NCBI GenBank assembly: GCA_030538175.1
Contig: JAUNUL010000084.1
Span: 1-9,887 of the forward strand
Direction: 5' to 3'
DNA length: 9,887 nt
Source of the DNA: Propionibacteriaceae bacterium
GTDB taxonomy: Bacteria; Actinomycetota; Actinomycetes; Propionibacteriales; Propionibacteriaceae
Shown: positions 7,668-9,887 of the stretch, piece after piece
How the letters are laid out: every line of letters starts with the position of its first letter
Numbering within the stretch: the stretch's first letter is position 1
Notes under the pieces: generated by a model
Told to the model about the DNA's origin: nothing
The model's input: only the letters and a program-made list of their open reading frames with translations
Databases searched by the model: none
Program-made: the position numbers and the translations under genes

Positions 7668-8578
7668 CGCTGGCTCCGGTTGAAGAAGTCGGACACCACG
7701 GGCAGGCGTTCGCCGGGGGCGACCTGATCGAGACGGGCCGTGGCGATGAGGCCCTGGGTGTATCCGTGCTGGGGTTCAGTGAAGATCTGCCGTGTCGAAC
7801 CGCGTTCGACGACCTCGCCGTCGAGCATCACCATGATCTCGCTGCAGACCTGGGAGACCACGGCCAGGTCGTGGCTGATGAACAGGCAGGCCGCGCCGAC
7901 GGCATCCAGCGCCTCGTCGAGCAGGTCCAACACCTTGGCCTGGACCGTGACGTCCAGGGCGGTCGTCGGTTCGTCACAGATCACCAACGACGGCCGGTTG
8001 ATCAGGGCCATCGCGAGCACGACCCGCTGGCGCTGGCCACCGGAAAGCTCGTGCGGATAGGACCCGGCGATGCGGACCGGATCAGCCAGGCCGACCTCAC
8101 CGAGGATGTCGAGGACCTTCTCCCGCGCCTCGTGGCGTGCCGACCCGCGCTGATGCAGCAGCCAGACCTCGGCGACCTGCCGACCCACGCGCATCGTGGG
8201 GTCGAGGGCCGTCATCGGCTCCTGGAAGACCATGGTCATCACATTCCCCCGCAGCGCCGAGATGCTGCGGTCAGAGCGGCCGACGATCTCCTGCCCGGCC
8301 ACCTTGATCGACCCCGTGACCGTCGCGTTCTCCGCGAGGAGGCCCATGACAGCCAACGCGGTGACGGACTTGCCGGACCCCGATTCACCGATGAGCCCGA
8401 GGCGTTGCCCACGGGCCAGGGTGAAATCGATGCCGTGCAGGACCTCGCGGCGATCCTTGCCGAAGGCGACGCGGAGATCCTTGACCTCGACCAGCGTCTC
8501 CCCCAGCGGTCGGTCGGGGTCTGCACGCAGGTCACGGCGCCCCGGTGTGGGCGCGGAGGGTTCGGGTGGGGTCGTCAT
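7664..8578 (-). CDS. Peptide ABC transporter ATP-binding protein, DppD/OppD type
   Basis: This is the first ATPase of the transporter, pairing with the DppF-type subunit. The 304-residue protein begins with about 28 Pro/Arg/Asp-rich residues, then an ABC domain: Walker A GESGSGKS (64-71, K70), Q-loop in MVFQEPMTALDPTM (116-129), a diagnostic DppD/OppD segment, signature LSGGQRQR (178-185), Walker B VICDEP (199-204), D-loop TALD, and H236 in SHD. QHGYTQGLI (270-278) is the usual post-core motif of peptide-transporter ATPases. The C-terminal oligopeptide HPY-type region is short (to DFFNRSQR). GGGAG lies 5 bases before the ATG, which overlaps the permease stop as ATGA, so the operon is translationally coupled at this junction too. 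Confidence 0.93.
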
Positions 8579-9371
8579 CGCAACTCCCGCAGCCTTGGGT
8601 CGAGCAGGTCACGCAGGCCGTCGCCGAGCAGGTTGAAGCCGAGCACGGCCAGGGCGATGGCCAGTCCCGGCCACAGCGCCTGCAGGGGGTCGGCGAACAT
8701 GTATGTCTGAGCTTCCCGCAACATCCGGCCCCACGTGGGCACGGGTGGGGGCGTACCCAATCCGAGATAGCTCAGCGCCGCCTCCGCAAGGATCGCGATG
8801 CCGAACGACACCGAGGCCTGGACCCCGATCACGGGCGCGATGTTGGGGAACACATGGCGCACCGCGGTCGCGAGCCGGCCCGTGCCCGACGCCTTCGCGG
8901 CGAGGACATAGTCCGACGACATCACGCTCAGGGTGGCCGCCCGGGCGACCCGGGCGAAGGCGGGAATCGTTGCGATGCCAATCGCTGTCATCGCGGTCCA
9001 GGTCGACCCGCCGAAGCCGGCGGCCAGCAGGATCGCCAGCAGGAGGGCCGGGAAGGCGTACAGCACATCGACCCCACGCATGATCACCTCGCTGACCCAG
9101 CTGGGTGCCATGCCGGCGAGCATCCCCAGCGGTACGCCGACCACCGCCGCGATCGCCACCGCGATGATGCCGACCATCAGACAGACCCGGGCGCCGGACA
9201 TCAACATCGACAGGATGTCGATGCCGAAGTTGTCCGTGCCCAACAGGTGCGGCCAGCCGGGGCCGAGGAGGCGGGCATCCGGGCGTACGCGGTCCAGAAC
9301 TGGGCCACGACCGCGATCAGGACGACGCAGCCGACGAGGATCACCCCTGCCCACAGGCCCGCCCGCTTCAT
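8575..9371 (-). pseudogene. Peptide ABC transporter permease, DppC/OppC type, interrupted by a -1 frameshift
   Basis: This is the second permease of the transporter. From ATG 9371, which overlaps the stop of the upstream permease as ATGA, the frame reads MKRAGLWAGVILVGC and continues through a first membrane helix to WTAYA. Family sequence then continues in another frame: PDARLLGPGW and LLGTDNFGID. One extra C in the CCC at 9281-9283 would join them into a 265-residue protein. As read, the first frame ends at TGA 9203-9201 after 56 residues. The remaining 235 codons are well preserved: a permease EAA loop (about 155-178), EAALSYLGLGTPPPVPTWG (197-215) and the usual DPRLRELR ending. An automatic call starting in the second frame at 9411 would give a false, non-membrane N-terminus. 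Either a recent mutation or a sequencing/assembly error in a C-run explains this. Confidence 0.85.
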
Positions 9372-9887
9372 CGGCCACCCCGTCCACGCAGGCGCGGGTC
9401 GAGCGCGACATACGACAGATCGACCAGCGCGTTGATGACGAGCACGATGAACACGAGCAACATCACGGTGCCCTGAACCACCACCATGTCACGCTGAGAA
9501 ACCGCCTGCAGGAGCATCGAGCCGAGACCGGGGATGGTGAAGACGGATTCGATGACGATCGCTCCCACGAACAGAGTCGAGAACTGCAGGCCCAGGACCG
9601 TCACCACCGACAGCGATGCGTTGCGCAGCCCGTGGCGAACCAGCGCCGGGAACTGTCGCCACCCGATCGCACGGGCAGTGCGGTAGTAGTCCTCGGCCAA
9701 CACCTCGATGATCGCCGAGCGGACGTAGCGGGCGATCACCGCAGCCTGCACGATCGCGAGCGAGACCACCGGCAGGATGAGGTGCCGCGCCCACTGCAGG
9801 GGGTTGCTGGTGAGCGGGACATAGCCGTTCGCGGGGAACCAGCGCAGTTGGACCGCGAAGATATAGATGCCGATGATGCCCGCCCAG
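9368..9887 (-). CDS. Peptide ABC transporter permease, DppB/OppB type, C-terminal part (5' end outside window)
   Basis: This is the first permease of the Dpp/Opp importer, forming the membrane channel with the DppC-type subunit. The visible 172 residues (frame from 9886 downward) start inside the protein with WAGIIGIYIFAVQLRWFP, followed by ANGYVPL, the typical periplasmic segment before a membrane helix. Next come the ARYVRSA region, the EAA loop DYYRTARAIGW (from about residue 66) that contacts the ATPase, the hallmark GAIVIESVFTIPGLG (108-122), a final helix MLLVFIVLVINALVDL (about 142-157) and the standard ending DLSYVALDPRLRG. The stop TGA (9370-9368) overlaps the ATG of the next permease. 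The N-terminus and any upstream substrate-binding protein lie beyond the right edge. Confidence 0.94.
   Translation of the reverse strand, partial: WAGIIGIYIFAVQLRWFPANGYVPLTSNPLQWARHLILPVVSLAIVQAAVIARYVRSAIIEVLAEDYYRTARAIGWRQFPALVRHGLRNASLSVVTVLGLQFSTLFVGAIVIESVFTIPGLGSMLLQAVSQRDMVVVQGTVMLLVFIVLVINALVDLSYVALDPRLRGRGGR

Noticed and set aside
7766..8710. Long plus-strand open frame (314 codons) opposite the DppD-type ATPase
   Set aside because: It is a mirror of a well-supported ABC ATPase, has no recognisable domain, and runs past several gene boundaries.
9275..9290. Programmed ribosomal frameshifting in the permease
   Set aside because: The site (TAC GCC CGG ATG) is not a canonical X-XXY-YYZ slippery sequence and I see no obvious stimulatory structure; mutation or a base-calling error is simpler.
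9372..9411. Start of the DppC-type permease at 9411
   Set aside because: It would lie inside the upstream permease and give an Arg/Gly-rich N-terminus with no membrane helix; the real first helix is in the other frame from 9371.
8545..9435. Plus-strand open frame (296 codons) opposite the DppC-type permease
   Set aside because: The translation is rich in His/Arg/Gly/Asp and lacks motifs; the minus strand encodes a clear permease.

Overview
The window reads as ordinary chromosomal DNA from a high-G+C actinobacterium. By eye it is about two-thirds G+C, with strong third-position GC bias, many GTG starts and densely packed genes. The DoxX-like/aroA/rsgA/hisN order and the Mycobacterium-like HisN and AroA sequences support Actinomycetota. 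A Propionibacteriales-type host is a guess I cannot confirm.

Left part, plus strand (1-5492): the 3' end of nagB (glucosamine-6-phosphate deaminase), complete nagA (N-acetylglucosamine-6-phosphate deacetylase), a small DoxX-family membrane protein, aroA (EPSP synthase), rsgA (ribosome-maturation GTPase; its GTG overlaps the aroA TGA) and hisN (histidinol-phosphatase of the inositol-monophosphatase fold). nagB and nagA together turn GlcNAc-6-P into fructose-6-P. aroA and hisN belong to aromatic amino acid and histidine synthesis, and rsgA matures the 30S subunit.

Middle: hisN converges on serA (minus strand, 5548-6750), and a GC-rich hairpin in the short gap probably terminates both. SerA is a 400-residue Escherichia coli-like phosphoglycerate dehydrogenase with a C-terminal ACT domain and the serine-site residues intact.

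Right part, minus strand (6849-9887): a Dpp/Opp-type peptide ABC transporter operon, read from right to left as permease B (cut by the window edge), permease C, ATPase D and ATPase F. Each junction is a 4-base ATGA overlap. The second permease carries a one-base frameshift early in the gene, so as read it is interrupted.

Two points deserve a second look. One is the permease frameshift, where the upstream frame ends in TGATG, which might allow re-initiation. The other is a recurring TANNNT-like box 6-8 bases before the starts of aroA, hisN and serA (and a weaker one before the DoxX gene), in each case without a well-placed Shine-Dalgarno. That suggests leaderless or nearly leaderless transcripts. 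I found no RNA genes, mobile elements, CRISPR arrays, long repeats or convincing new system. There is no gene-free stretch longer than about 100 bases.
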